Assembly (NCBI RefSeq): GCF_900091515.1
Contig: NZ_LT607410.1
Span: 2,232,001 to 2,296,000 of the forward strand
Reading direction: 5' to 3'
DNA length: 64,000 bases
Source: Micromonospora purpureochromogenes
Lineage (GTDB): Bacteria > Actinomycetota > Actinomycetes > Mycobacteriales > Micromonosporaceae
A model generated the notes under the pieces. That model worked only from the letters and a program-made list of their open reading frames with translations, was not told where the DNA came from and did not search any database. Position numbers and translations under genes: made by a program. Positions 30,494 through 37,749 of this stretch are shown one piece after another (the stretch's first letter is position 1; each line of letters begins with the position of its first letter).

Positions 30494-30568
30494 GGGCGCG
30501 TAGCTCAGTGGGAGAGCACCCGCCTTACAAGCGGGGGGTCGCAGGTTCGAAACCTGCCGCGCCCACCA
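30494..30568 (+). tRNA. tRNA-Val (anticodon UAC)
   Basis: The 7-bp acceptor stem pairs GGGCGCG with CGCGCCC. The D-arm contains TAGCTCAGTGGGAGAGC. The anticodon stem CCCGC/GCGGG encloses CTTACAA, giving UAC. The T-arm is GCAGG-TTCGAAA-CCTGC, and discriminator A with CCA is encoded. Confidence 0.95.
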
Positions 30569-30569
30569 C

Positions 30570-31262
30570 TCACCGCAGTACGAGATCCAGTTCGAGCCAG
30601 TCGGCCAGATCCCTGATCTCACCCTGGACGGCGGCGGTCACGGCCCGGTCGAAGGCGACGTCCTCGTGGATCGCGTCCACCCGGAGCGCTCCGGCCGTGC
30701 GGGCGACGGTGGCGTCGACCTTTCCCACCAGCCGATCGCCGTGCAGGATCGGCAGCGCGAAGTATCCCCAGCGGCGCTTGCTCGCCGGCTTGTACATCTC
30801 CAACTGGTAGTCGAACTCGAAGAGCTCGTTCGTGCGCTTGCGGTCGTGGATCAGCCGGTCGAAGGGCGACAACAACGCCGTACGACCCGAGAACGGCTGG
30901 GCCAGGTGGGCGGGGTCGACCCGCCACCGGCCGGCGACACCCTCGACCACCGCGGGCTCCCCGGCATCGCCCACGTCCAGCGGCTCGACCGGGCACTCCG
31001 GTCCGCGGGCGCGGGCGATGCCCAGCGCGTGCAGCCGTCGACGGTCGCGGCGGCGACGCGCCTCGTCCACGGGCACCACCGGATCATCCGGGTAGACCCG
31101 CGTCGCCAGGTCCCACAGCCGGTCCCGGCCCTTCCGCCCGGCGACCGCGACCTCGCCCCGCCGCACCATGAACTCCAGCAACTGGGCCCGTACCCAGTCC
31201 CGGTTGGCCTCCTGCCAGTCGCGCAGCTCCCCGCCATCTCCCGGGGACCTGCCGAGCCAGGT
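30570..31262 (-). pseudogene. 5'-truncated YcaQ-type winged-helix DNA glycosylase
   Basis: The C-terminal part of a YcaQ/AlkZ-like interstrand-crosslink glycosylase family protein is intact. It includes PFDRLIHDRKRTNELFEFDYQ, YKPASKRRWGYFALPILHGDRLVGKVD and a normal end. About 230 codons remain out of the usual 390-400. Homology stops around WLGRSPGDGGELRDW; the frame upstream is antisense to the next gene and has no YcaQ features. The N-terminal helix-turn-helix region is therefore missing and no proper start is seen. The stop codon is 2 nt beyond the tRNA CCA. A shorter protein from an internal GTG cannot be excluded. Confidence 0.7.
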
Positions 31263-31336
31263 GATTGCCGCTGCCGCGCCGGGAAGACGGCCCCGACGGT
31301 CGGCTCCTCCTTGCCGGCCCGCGTCACACTGGCGTC

Positions 31337-31895
31337 GTGAGCACGCGCCGGGTCGTCTGGCTGACGGTCTCCGCCGTCTGCGGGCTGATCGCGGCCAGCG
31401 CCGGATTCCAGCTCGGGTACGGCAGCGCCGCGGTCGACCCGAGCGCACCCCCCCTCGGTCTGCGGACTCGTCCGGCCGGCGGTCCTCGACATCCTCGTCC
31501 CCGGTCACGGCGCGTTGACCGCCGAGGAGGAGGCTCAGCCGAGCTGGTCCGGCACCTCTTGTCGGGCCGAGGGCCCCCCGAACGCCCAGGGCGCCAGCCT
31601 GTTCGTCGCCCTGACCCGCTACGGGCGCAACGAGGAGGGCGAGGGGCCCCGCTGCGCCGACCGACCCGGAGCGCTGACCCTGCCGGTCAACCGGACCAAC
31701 CATCCGGTCCCGATCGGCGACGTCGGGACGTACTTCTTCGATCGGGGCGACCAGCCCGACGGCCACGTCGTCCACCTGTCGTCCTGCCTGGGGACGTACG
31801 GGGTCTACGTGCGGTACGAGGCGCGCGGCGTCACCGCCCCGGCCATCGTCGCCGCCGCCACCACCGTCGCACGGGAGGTGTGGGCGTCGCTATGA
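31337..31895 (+). pseudogene. Secreted protein gene with a frameshift in a C7 run
   Basis: The first part (GTG 31337, CACACT as possible -10) encodes a signal anchor STRRVVWLTVSAVCGLIAASAG. After the seven-C run at 31448-31454 the frame leads into Pro/Arg-rich noise. One C fewer would join it to SVCGLVRPAVLDILVPGHG and then to a well-formed domain with three further Cys, ending at 31895. The repaired protein would be about 185 aa, Cys-rich and extracytoplasmic, perhaps DUF3558-like. It could be a real mutation, phase variation or a base-calling error. The next gene overlaps its stop (ATGA), implying an originally intact operon. Confidence 0.65.
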
Positions 31896-32146
31896 CCTGG
31901 CCACAGTGGTTGTTCGAGCTGGAGCACGACCCGCCACCCCGCCACCCGGTCGACGGCCGGGCGGCCCTGCGCCGGCTGCTGGCCGTCGTGGTCGTCGGTG
32001 CGCTGGTCGTCGCGGTGGGTGTGCTCGCCTGGCACGCCGGTCGGTGGGCCGCGCCCACCCTGGTCCGCTGGCAGACCGATCGGGTGGACGCGGGAAGCGA
32101 CGCCCCACCGCTGCCCCCGCTGCCCGACTCCCCGTTCGCCCGCTGA
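31892..32146 (+). CDS. Small single-pass membrane protein
   Basis: This 84-aa protein has one membrane helix (about residues 28-48) and a Pro-rich C-terminal tail. The ATG overlaps the stop of the upstream frameshifted gene by 4 bases, so it is its operon partner. It has no recognised family. The N-terminal acidic part (WLFELEHDPPPRHP) should face the cytoplasm. Confidence 0.6.
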   Translation: MTWPQWLFELEHDPPPRHPVDGRAALRRLLAVVVVGALVVAVGVLAWHAGRWAAPTLVRWQTDRVDAGSDAPPLPPLPDSPFAR

Positions 32147-32260
32147 GCCCGACGTCTTCCGCCTACCCGGCAGTGATCCCGTGCCGGTGCCCGCGCGGTG
32201 TCCTACCGCGTTGTCAGGATGGGGCGGCACGGGGACGGGGACGAACGGGAGGCACCGCCG

Positions 32261-33058
32261 GTGAGCTACGCGGACGTCAACGGTCTGCACCTCTGGTACG
32301 AGACGCACGGCCGCGGCCGGCCGCTGGTGCTGCTGCACGGCGGGTACGGCGCGGCGGAGATGTTCGCTCCGATCCTGCCCGCCTTGGCGCAGCGGCGGCA
32401 GGTGATCGCCGTCGACCTCCAGGGACACGGGCGCACCGCCGACGTCGATCGTCCACTGCGGTACGAGTCGATGGCCGAGGACGTCGCCGCCCTGCTGCGG
32501 CACCTCGACCTGTCCGGAGTCGACGTGCTCGGCTACTCCCTCGGCGGCGGGGTGGCGCTGCGTACCGCGATCCAGCATCCCGGGCTGGTCCGGCGGCTGG
32601 TGCTGGTCTCCACCCCGTGCCGGCGGCAGGGCTGGTATCCCGAGGTGCTCGCCGCGATGGCCGCCCAGGACGAGCGGACCGGCGAGCAGATGCGTGGCAC
32701 GCCCCCGCACGAGCTGTACGTGCGGATCGCGCCCCGGCCCGAGGACTGGCCGGGGCTCTGGGCCAAGGGCGGTGAGCTGCTGCGCCGCGAGTACGACTGG
32801 TCGGCCGAGGTCGCCGCCCTCACCGTGCCGACCATGCTGGTCTACGCCGACGCCGACTCGATCCCGGTCACCCACATGGCGGAGTTCTTCGGGCTGCTCG
32901 GCGGCGGCCACCGGGACGCCGGCTGGGACGGCGCCGACCGGCCGGCGTCCCGGCTGGCCGTGCTGCCCGGCCTCACCCACTACGACATCGTCACCGCACC
33001 GGCCCTGCCCGCCGCCGTCCTGCCGTTCCTCACCCACGAGGTCCGCGCACCGCAGTGA
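32261..33058 (+). CDS. Alpha/beta hydrolase
   Basis: This 265-aa hydrolase has the oxyanion motif LLHGGYGAAE, the nucleophile elbow GYSLGGG, an acid in YADADSI and the catalytic His in PGLTHYD. It is a typical soluble esterase/epoxide-hydrolase-like protein without a signal. The GTG start has GGGAGG 8 nt upstream, so the ATG-like extension to 32198 is not used. The natural substrate cannot be told from sequence. Confidence 0.87.
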   Translation: MSYADVNGLHLWYETHGRGRPLVLLHGGYGAAEMFAPILPALAQRRQVIAVDLQGHGRTADVDRPLRYESMAEDVAALLRHLDLSGVDVLGYSLGGGVALRTAIQHPGLVRRLVLVSTPCRRQGWYPEVLAAMAAQDERTGEQMRGTPPHELYVRIAPRPEDWPGLWAKGGELLRREYDWSAEVAALTVPTMLVYADADSIPVTHMAEFFGLLGGGHRDAGWDGADRPASRLAVLPGLTHYDIVTAPALPAAVLPFLTHEVRAPQ

Positions 33059-33157
33059 GCGACCCGGCCCGCTCCGGCCCGGTCCCGTCTCCGATACCGA
33101 TCATCGCCCCGGGCCACCGAGCCCGAGCTGATGGGCGCGGATGACCCGCCGAGCGGG

Positions 33158-33195
33158 TGATACCTCAGAGGTATCAATATGCCGCTGAGGTATCA
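33158..33195. promoter_or_regulatory. Operator-like dyad plus third half-site, no gene attached
   Basis: A perfect dyad TGATACCTC-A-GAGGTATCA (33158-33176) is followed 10 nt later by another GAGGTATCA (33187-33195). The sequence is much more AT-rich than its surroundings. It lies in the 222-base gap between two converging genes, where no promoter is needed. Confidence 0.6.
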
Positions 33196-33280
33196 CGCTC
33201 GTGGGTCCGTCCGCCTCCAGCACTGTGGTGGATGCCGCGGCACCGGCTCGGCCCGGCGCCGCGCCACCCGCCCGCCGGGC

Positions 33281-34027
33281 TCAGCTGGTGAAGCCGCCGT
33301 CCACGGCGATCACCGCACCGGTGACGTAGCCGGTGTCGTCGCCGGCCAGGTGGGCGACCATCGCCGCGATCTCGGCGGGGGAGGCGTACCGGCCCAGGGC
33401 GGTGAACGCCCGGATGGAGGCGGCGTTCGGTCCGTCGGCGGGGTTGGCGTCGGTGTCGGTCGGCCCGGGGACGACCAGGTTCACCGTGATGCCCCGTGGC
33501 CCCAGCTCGCGGGCGAGGCCCCGGGTCAGCCCGGTGAGCGCGGTCTTGCTCATCGCGTACGCGGCCAGGCCGGGGAAGACCGCCCGCTCGCCGACGTTGC
33601 TGCCGATCGAGATGATCCGGCCCCCGGCGGTCATGTGCCGCACGGCCGCCTGGGCGGCGACGAACGGCGCCCGGATGTTGACCGCGATGGTGCGCTCCAG
33701 GTCGTCGGCGGTGAACTCGTCGATCGCGCCGACCAGGAAGGCCCCGGCGTTGTTCACCAGGATGTCCAGCCGGCCCAGCTCGTCCGCCGTCCGGTCCACC
33801 GCCTCCCGCAGCGCGGCCGGGTCGGCGCTGTCCGCCCGCACGGCGATCGCCCGCCGGCCGAGCGCCTCGATCTGCTTCACCACCGTCGCCGCCCGCTCGG
33901 CGTCGCGCTGCCAGGTCACCGCCACGTCGGCGCCGTCTGCGGCGAGACGCAGCGCCGTCGCCGCCCCGATGCCCCGCCCACCGCCGGTCACCAGGGCCAC
34001 CTTGTCGTCCAGAAGTGTCGTCGTCAT
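33281..34027 (-). CDS. Short-chain dehydrogenase/reductase
   Basis: This 248-aa SDR has the NAD(P) loop TGGGRGIG, the NNAG motif, the catalytic Ser in ISIGSNV and the YxxxK motif in YAMSKTAL. The C-terminal GAVIAVDGGFTS is the classical end. The DSADP pattern and Arg in WQRDAE suggest NADP(H). The ATG at 34027 (MTTTLLDDK) is preferred; an ATG four codons earlier at 34039 is possible. It is FabG-like in sequence but stands alone, so the substrate is open. Confidence 0.88.
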   Translation of the reverse strand: MTTTLLDDKVALVTGGGRGIGAATALRLAADGADVAVTWQRDAERAATVVKQIEALGRRAIAVRADSADPAALREAVDRTADELGRLDILVNNAGAFLVGAIDEFTADDLERTIAVNIRAPFVAAQAAVRHMTAGGRIISIGSNVGERAVFPGLAAYAMSKTALTGLTRGLARELGPRGITVNLVVPGPTDTDANPADGPNAASIRAFTALGRYASPAEIAAMVAHLAGDDTGYVTGAVIAVDGGFTS

Positions 34028-34091
34028 GCAGCTCAGCATCGGCGCGTACGGGCGGGCGGTCTGGCGGTGATCGGACGCCTCGTTCAGGTGG

Positions 34092-34301
34092 TCAGGTGTC
34101 GGCCCGCTCGCCGGCGAGGCTCAGGCCGCGATCGCGCAGCGCCGCCCGCAGTACGCCGATCGCCTTCGGTCCCATGCCGTGCAGGGCCCGCAGTTCCCGC
34201 TCGGTGACCGCGGTCAGGTGGTCCAGCCGGGTCCAGCCCGCTCCGATCAGCGCCCGCCGGGCCGGCGCGCTGACCGCCGGCGGGATGTCCATGTCGCTCA
34301 C
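34092..34301 (-). CDS. Small helix-hairpin-helix protein (RNAP alpha-CTD-like)
   Basis: This 69-aa protein resembles the RNA polymerase alpha C-terminal or helix-hairpin-helix fold. RRALIGAGWTRLDHLTAVTERELRALHGMGPKAIGVLRAAL contains the GMGPKA hairpin. Such proteins bind DNA or proteins; this one has no other domain. The GTG start has GGGAGG 9 nt upstream. Confidence 0.7.
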   Translation of the reverse strand: MSDMDIPPAVSAPARRALIGAGWTRLDHLTAVTERELRALHGMGPKAIGVLRAALRDRGLSLAGERADT

Positions 34302-34331
34302 CTGACGCCACCTCCCGGGTAGTGCACGACG

Positions 34332-34620
34332 TCATGGCGCCACGGCGGCGTTTCCGAAGCGGCGGCCGGCGATCCGCGGGCCGACGTCACGCAGCCGGCG
34401 GCGTACCCAGGGCAGCAGGGCGTCCGCCTGGGCCTGCTGGAACGCCCGGACGGTGGGGATGCCGGGCGGGGGCGGCTGCCGGGCGCCGTCGGTGAAGAAG
34501 CCGGCCAGGCCGGCGTAGACGCCGGTCAGCGCGGCCGGGTCGACGGCGGCGGTCAGCGGCAGCCGGCGCAGCAGCGCTTCGGTGTCGTGCCCGCCGTGCA
34601 GCTCGACGTTGACCAGCAGC
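34332..34620 (-). pseudogene. C-terminal fragment of an unidentified gene
   Basis: On the minus strand an open frame encodes about 96 residues. It includes HGGHDTEALLRRLPLTAAVD, GVYAGLAGFFTDG and PWVRRRLRDVG, and stops at 34332-34334. It has good codon bias but no start: going upstream it runs into the TetR-like tail on the other strand at about 34610-34630. The family is not recognised. It looks like the 3' part of a gene whose 5' half was deleted. Confidence 0.6.
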
Positions 34621-34746
34621 AGCGCGGTGCTGCACTACGCGCTGGACGGGCTCCTGCTCGACCTCCTCACCACCTCGATCGACGCCGGTTTCGACCCGGA
34701 CGAGGTGGTCTCCGCCCTGGTGTCCCGGCTGGTCGCCCGCGCCTGA
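34621..34746 (+). pseudogene. C-terminal fragment of a TetR-like regulator
   Basis: The plus strand encodes LHYALDGLLLDLLTTSIDAGF and then DEVVSALVSRLVARA before a stop at 34744-34746. This is the helical end typical of TetR ligand domains. The DNA-binding N-terminus is absent. The fragment abuts the minus-strand fragment head to head, as expected if a deletion removed both 5' ends of a divergent pair. Confidence 0.55.
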
Positions 34747-34832
34747 GCACACCCCGCCGCCCGCTGCGGCCCGAGGTATGCCACCGGCCGCAACGGGAAA
34801 CCGCCTGCGACGTACCCCGGGAGGAGTGGCGG

Positions 34833-35981
34833 ATGAGGGACGGCGCCGGCCTGACCATCGGTGTGCTCGGCTCGTACGGCGGACGCAACCTCGGCGACGA
34901 GGCGATCCTGACCGGTCTCCTGGCTGACCTGCGGGAACAGGAACCCAACGCCCGGATCATCGTCTTCTCCCGCAACCCGTCGCACACGGCGCTCGCCCAT
35001 CCGGACGTGGAGGCGGTGCCCTGGGAGGGGGTCAGCCGGGTCGACTCCGCAGAGGTGCTCGCCCAGCTCGACCTGCTGATCCTCGGCGGCGGCGGCATCC
35101 TGTACGACCGGGAGGCCCGCCGCTACCTGCGCGTCGTCCGGGTCGCCCAGGAGCGGGGCCTGCCGCTGCTGACGTACGCGGTGGGGGTGGGACCGCTCAG
35201 CGACGGGGTCGACACCGGCATGGTCCGGGAGACCCTGGCCGACGCCATCGAGGTGACCGTGCGGGACCAGGAGTCCCGCATGGTGCTGGAGGAGGCGGGC
35301 CTGCTCAATCCGATCACCGTCACCGCCGACCCGGCGTTCCTGCTGGAACCCGAGGACTTCCCCGCCCGGCTGCTGCGTGAGGAGGGCGTGCCCGCCGGCA
35401 AGCGCCTGGTCGGCCTGAGCGTCCGCGAGCCCGGCCGGGCCGCCGAGCGGCTCGACGTCGACGGGTACCACCGGCTGATCGCCCAGATCGGCGACTTCCT
35501 GGTGCAGCGGATCGACGCCTACGTCCTCTTCGTCCCGATGGAGCGGGACGACATCCGGCACTCGCACGGCGTGATGTCCCACATGATCGCCGCCGACCGG
35601 GGCCGGGTCCTGCACGGCGACTACTCGCCCCGACAGGTGCTCGGCCTGATGAAGCACTTCGACCTGGCGGTCGGCATGCGGCTGCACTTCCTGATCTTCG
35701 CCGCGATGGTGGGTACGCCGTTCCTTCCCCTGCCGTACGCGGGAAAGGTCTTCGACCTGGCCCAGCGGCTCGGAGTGCCGGCGCTGCGGGGCGTGGAGCG
35801 GGAGGTGGAGGGCCCGCTGCTCGCGGAGGTCGACCGGCTCTGGGACGAACGCGAGTCCCGGGCGGAGGCCACCGCCCGCCTGGTCGCCGAGGTCTGCGAC
35901 CAGGCCCGGGGCACCTCGCAGGTCACCCGGGCGGTGCTGGAGAGCCTGCGGTCCCGGGCGCTGGCCCGGATGGAAGCCTGA
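34833..35981 (+). CDS. Polysaccharide pyruvyl transferase family protein
   Basis: This 382-aa protein belongs to the CsaB/PssM-like family (PF04230), whose members transfer pyruvyl ketals from PEP to glycans. It has GSYGGRNLGDEAIL at the N-terminus, ILGGGGILYD in the first domain, LVGLSVREPG at the second, and VGMRLHFLIFAAMVGTPF near the C-terminus. The ATG has GGGAGGAG upstream. No other exopolysaccharide genes flank it, so its acceptor is unclear. Confidence 0.87.
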   Translation: MRDGAGLTIGVLGSYGGRNLGDEAILTGLLADLREQEPNARIIVFSRNPSHTALAHPDVEAVPWEGVSRVDSAEVLAQLDLLILGGGGILYDREARRYLRVVRVAQERGLPLLTYAVGVGPLSDGVDTGMVRETLADAIEVTVRDQESRMVLEEAGLLNPITVTADPAFLLEPEDFPARLLREEGVPAGKRLVGLSVREPGRAAERLDVDGYHRLIAQIGDFLVQRIDAYVLFVPMERDDIRHSHGVMSHMIAADRGRVLHGDYSPRQVLGLMKHFDLAVGMRLHFLIFAAMVGTPFLPLPYAGKVFDLAQRLGVPALRGVEREVEGPLLAEVDRLWDERESRAEATARLVAEVCDQARGTSQVTRAVLESLRSRALARMEA

Positions 35982-36008
35982 CCGCCGGCCGGTGCCACCC
36001 CGGACCGC

Positions 36009-36206
36009 TCAGACCGCCGGGCCGCGCCACCGGTAGCAGTACTCGTCGCCGACGGACTCCAGCTCGTAGATCTGCGCGTCGGCCAGCCCCTCGGGGCCGA
36101 GGTGGTGATGGGTCAGCGGCGGACGGTTGTTGCTGTCCAGCTCGACGACGACCGACTCGCCGTCCGCCGGACCGTCCGCCAGCGGGATCCGCACCGTTGA
36201 TGCCAT
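36009..36206 (-). CDS. Small hypothetical protein
   Basis: This 65-aa protein contains LTHHHLGPEGLADAQIYELE and ends YRWRGPAV. It has no membrane segment. CAGGAT lies 6 nt before the ATG, consistent with leaderless expression. It is divergent from the DinB-like gene. Function is unknown. Confidence 0.55.
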   Translation of the reverse strand: MASTVRIPLADGPADGESVVVELDSNNRPPLTHHHLGPEGLADAQIYELESVGDEYCYRWRGPAV

Positions 36207-36276
36207 GGGCCCATCCTGCCCCGGCGCTCGCCGCGCCGCAGGATTTGTCCGGGCAGCGGCCCGGGTGGACCGGGGT

Positions 36277-36282
36277 TACGGT
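36277..36282 (+). promoter_or_regulatory. Leaderless -10 hexamer
   Basis: TACGGT is followed by 6 nt and the ATG at 36289. Confidence 0.5.
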
Positions 36283-36288
36283 CCAGGG

Positions 36289-36810
36289 ATGGCGGACATC
36301 GAGATCGACCCCACGCTCGCGCCGGTCCTCGCCCGCACCGGCGACGAACGGGCCGTGCTGACCGCGTTCCTCGACTTCCACCGGGGCATCGTGCTGCGCA
36401 AGGTGCGCGGCCTGGCCGACGCCGACGCCCGCCGCCGGCTGGTGCCCTCCGCGACCACCCTGGCCGGCCTGCTCAGACACCTGACGCTGATCGAGCGGAA
36501 CTGGTTTCCGATCCTGCTCGACCCGGCCCCGGGGGAGGTCTTCCCGACCGGAGAGGAGGACGCGGCGGCCAGCTTCGCCGTGGACGAGGGGGAGACCCTC
36601 GACGCGCTCGTCTCGGCGTACGAGCGGGCGTGCGCCCGGTCCCGGGAGGTGGCGGCCCGGTTCCCGCTGGAACACGTCGTGCCGCACCCCCAGCTCGGCG
36701 AGGTGTCGCTGCGCTGGATCCTGGTGCACATGATCGAGGAAACGGCCCGGCACGCCGGCCACGCCGACATCCTCCGCGAGCTGACCGACGGCGAGACCGG
36801 CGTGCTCTGA
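36289..36810 (+). CDS. DinB-like / DUF664 protein
   Basis: This 173-aa four-helix-bundle protein belongs to the DinB/YfiT-like group often linked to bacillithiol- or mycothiol-dependent transferases. The metal His residues appear in GLLRHLTLIERNWF and in LVHMIEETARHAGHADILRE. In actinobacteria these are candidates for mycothiol S-transferases. The specific substrate is unknown. Confidence 0.85.
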   Translation: MADIEIDPTLAPVLARTGDERAVLTAFLDFHRGIVLRKVRGLADADARRRLVPSATTLAGLLRHLTLIERNWFPILLDPAPGEVFPTGEEDAAASFAVDEGETLDALVSAYERACARSREVAARFPLEHVVPHPQLGEVSLRWILVHMIEETARHAGHADILRELTDGETGVL

Positions 36811-36811
36811 G

Positions 36812-37687
36812 TCAGCCGCGCGGCAGCAGCCCCGGCGGATACTCCATCCCGTCGTGGGTGCAGGCCGCGGCGGCCACCGCCGCCGCGTAGGCCGCCGCGT
36901 CGGGCAGCGCCGCGCCGCGCAGCCGGCCGGCGACCAGCCCGGCGGCGAAGGCGTCCCCGGCCCCGTTGGTGTCCACCACCGGCGCGGCCGGCACGGTGGC
37001 CGGCACCCGCACCGGCGCGCCGCCACCCGGGTGCAGGTCGGCACCGTCCGCGCCCCGGGTCACCACCACCGTGCGCGGCGCCAGCCCGGCGGCCACCGCC
37101 GGGGCCCGGTCGTCCAGCCGGACGCCGCTGACGAGGACCAGGTCGGCGGCCTCGGCGAACGGACGGTGGTAGGGGTTCTGCCCGTCCCAGTCGTGCAGGT
37201 CGGTGGAGAGCGGCACCCCGTCGGGCAGCGCGGCGCGCAGCACCGGCAGCCGGTCCCGGGCCCAGTCCATGATCGAGACGTGCACGTGGGCGGCGTCGCG
37301 CACCAGCTTCGCCAGCTCGTCGTCGGTGAACGGCGCCGCCGCGCCGGTCCACGGGGACGGGTCGTACAGCGACATCCGCCGCCCGGCCGGGTCGACCAGG
37401 TTCACCGACTGCCGGGTGCCGCCCGGGTTGTCGACCAGCACCGTGTGCACCGAGGTCCGGGCGAGCGCCGCGCGCGCCACCTGGCCGGCGGGATCGGTGC
37501 CGAGCACGTCCACCAGGGCGACCCGCAGCCCGAGCGCGTGCGCGGCCAGCGCCACCCCGGCGCCGGTGTTGCCGATCCGGGCCTCGATCGGCGGGACGAT
37601 GAGCGAGTCGGCGGCGGGGGGCGGGATCGCGGGCACGCGTACCCGCAGATCCACCCCCAGGCCGCCGACCACGAGCAGGTCGAACAT
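36812..37687 (-). CDS. PfkB-family carbohydrate kinase
   Basis: This 291-aa kinase has the two PfkB signatures: an N-terminal glycine pattern (GNTGAGVALAAHALG) and the C-terminal anion-hole/base motif DTNGAGDAFAAGLVAG. It phosphorylates a sugar, nucleoside or similar alcohol with ATP; the sequence does not tell which. The ATG follows TAGCGT by 7 nt on the minus strand. It is divergent from the SNF2 gene, and its stop is 1 nt from that of the converging DinB-like gene. Confidence 0.87.
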   Translation of the reverse strand: MFDLLVVGGLGVDLRVRVPAIPPPAADSLIVPPIEARIGNTGAGVALAAHALGLRVALVDVLGTDPAGQVARAALARTSVHTVLVDNPGGTRQSVNLVDPAGRRMSLYDPSPWTGAAAPFTDDELAKLVRDAAHVHVSIMDWARDRLPVLRAALPDGVPLSTDLHDWDGQNPYHRPFAEAADLVLVSGVRLDDRAPAVAAGLAPRTVVVTRGADGADLHPGGGAPVRVPATVPAAPVVDTNGAGDAFAAGLVAGRLRGAALPDAAAYAAAVAAAACTHDGMEYPPGLLPRG

Positions 37688-37694
37688 GGCGCCG

Positions 37695-37700
37695 ACGCTA
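37695..37700 (-). promoter_or_regulatory. Leaderless -10 hexamer of the PfkB kinase
   Basis: On the minus strand TAGCGT is followed by 7 nt and the ATG at 37687. Confidence 0.55.
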
Positions 37701-37716
37701 GCCGGTGGCCGCCGCC

Positions 37717-37722
37717 TATCCT
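37717..37722 (+). promoter_or_regulatory. Putative -10 of the SNF2/SWIM operon
   Basis: TATCCT lies 27 nt before the GTG at 37750, with GAGGGGGAG between, giving a short leader. Confidence 0.45.
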
Positions 37723-37749
37723 TGGGCCGGGCGTCGACGAGGGGGAGCT

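Noticed and set aside
33179..34207. 342-codon plus-strand frame beginning inside the orphan operator
   Set aside because: It runs antisense to the SDR gene; its start has no ribosome site and the sequence is shadow-like.
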